DNA of 53,388 nucleotides from Candidatus Zhuqueibacterota bacterium (lineage in GTDB: Bacteria > Zhuqueibacterota > Zhuqueibacteria > Thermofontimicrobiales > Sulfurfontimicrobiaceae). This document shows, piece after piece, positions 52,962 to 53,388 of this stretch. Numbering within the stretch: position 1 is the first letter of the stretch; every line of letters starts with the position of its first letter. The translations under genes and the position numbers were made by a program. Where the stretch lies: positions 1 through 53,388 of the forward strand of contig JAFGMA010000119.1 of NCBI GenBank assembly GCA_016927835.1, given 5' to 3'. The notes beneath the pieces were generated by a model. That model did not search any database and was not told where the DNA came from. It saw only the letters and a program-made list of their open reading frames with translations.

Positions 52962-53388
52962 TCATTGAATCAATGCCATTTTTTTGCTTGAAATATACTC
53001 TCCGGATCGCAACGTAAAAATATAAACGCCGGTAGAAATTGAGTGGTTACTATGATCTTTGCCATCCCAGCGCACCTGGTGTGCGCCCGCCGGCATATTT
53101 TTATCAATCAGCGTTCTCACCAATTGCCCCTGGACATTATAAATTTTCAAAGTGACATTGTCCGCATTTGGCAATTGAAAATGAATTCGTGTCGCTGCAT
53201 TAAACGGATTGGGATAATTCTGAGCCAGTTTAAACTGATAGGGCGATTGCTGATCGATTCCCGATACGCCGGTTCCGGTACTGGCGAAGCAGTGCAATTT
53301 GCCATCGTAGGTGGTAACCAGCAACTCGGCGACGCCGTCCGCATCCAGATCCGCGGCGATGGGGCTGCCCACCTGGGCGTTGAGATCG
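52962..53388 (-). CDS. FG-GAP/T9SS protein, class B (third paralogue), partial at window edge
   Basis: Only the C-terminal 141 residues are inside the window; the frame is open to base 53388. It begins DLNAQVGSPIAADLDADG, a calcium loop like that of the other class B genes, then TTYDGKLHCFAST, NYPNPFNAATRIHFQL, IYNVQGQLVRTLI, HQVRWDG, STGVYIFTL, and ends KKMALIQ: last propeller blade plus a T9SS sorting domain. It is more diverged from its two neighbours than they are from each other. The gene continues beyond the right edge. Confidence 0.85.
   Translation of the reverse strand, partial: DLNAQVGSPIAADLDADGVAELLVTTYDGKLHCFASTGTGVSGIDQQSPYQFKLAQNYPNPFNAATRIHFQLPNADNVTLKIYNVQGQLVRTLIDKNMPAGAHQVRWDGKDHSNHSISTGVYIFTLRSGEYISSKKMALIQ

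Noticed and set aside
31394..53388. CRISPR array or short tandem repeats in the FG-GAP region
   Set aside because: The periodic similarity is protein-coding repeat structure (DxDxDG loops), not identical direct repeats with spacers.

Overview
The window is 53 kb from a Gram-negative bacterium of the FCB group (Bacteroidota relatives), possibly an uncultured lineage such as KSB1 or Calditrichota. The support is Por/T9SS-type C-terminal sorting domains (NYPNPFN start, WDG, then a terminal beta strand) on several secreted proteins, a TonB-dependent receptor paired with a DUF4249 lipoprotein, and outer-membrane-style C termini. The exact phylum is an inference. No rRNA, tRNA, CRISPR array, transposase or phage gene was seen. 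Apart from two plus-strand genes at 5.6-8.4 kb, every gene lies on the minus strand.

Layout. (1) 0.3-5 kb: a secreted glycosidase-like protein and a GH1 beta-glucosidase. (2) 5.6-8.4 kb, plus strand: an envelope pair, OmpA-like protein plus PEGA/Ig-like lipoprotein, behind a candidate sigma-54 promoter. (3) 8.5-13.6 kb: TonB-dependent receptor, DUF4249 lipoprotein, a DOMON/CBM9-like exported protein and a lipoprotein, read in that order as an outer-membrane uptake or binding operon. (4) 14-31.4 kb: a metabolic and transport region with an iron-type alcohol dehydrogenase, LsrG-like monooxygenase, DegT/StrS aminotransferase, two-histidine NodB-like deacetylase, AraC regulator, complete Opp/Dpp-type ABC importer, left-handed beta-helix protein, IMPase-family phosphatase, secreted DUF4434-like protein, Gfo/Idh/MocA oxidoreductase and UroD-like protein. 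This set fits uptake and conversion of an unusual (amino)sugar or cyclitol; the substrate is not identified. (5) 31.4-53.4 kb: six tandem paralogues of giant exported FG-GAP (integrin-alpha-like, Asp-rich calcium loop) beta-propeller proteins, the last cut by the window edge. Among them sit an S9 peptidase gene split by one amber codon, a deacetylase/kinase pair coupled by a 4-base overlap, and an isochorismatase-fold protein that lacks two of its three usual catalytic residues.

The FG-GAP array is the most distinctive part. It has two architectural classes: three with an N-terminal sandwich domain and no sorting tail, and three with a T9SS tail. All five complete members start at TTG or GTG, and two neighbours show a sharply bounded, near-identical 3' tract that suggests gene conversion.

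Intergenic DNA carries several palindromic or repeated elements, a duplicated remnant of the alcohol dehydrogenase 3' end, and two short gene-remnant candidates. Frequent operon-like spacing and good Shine-Dalgarno sites allowed most start codons to be chosen.
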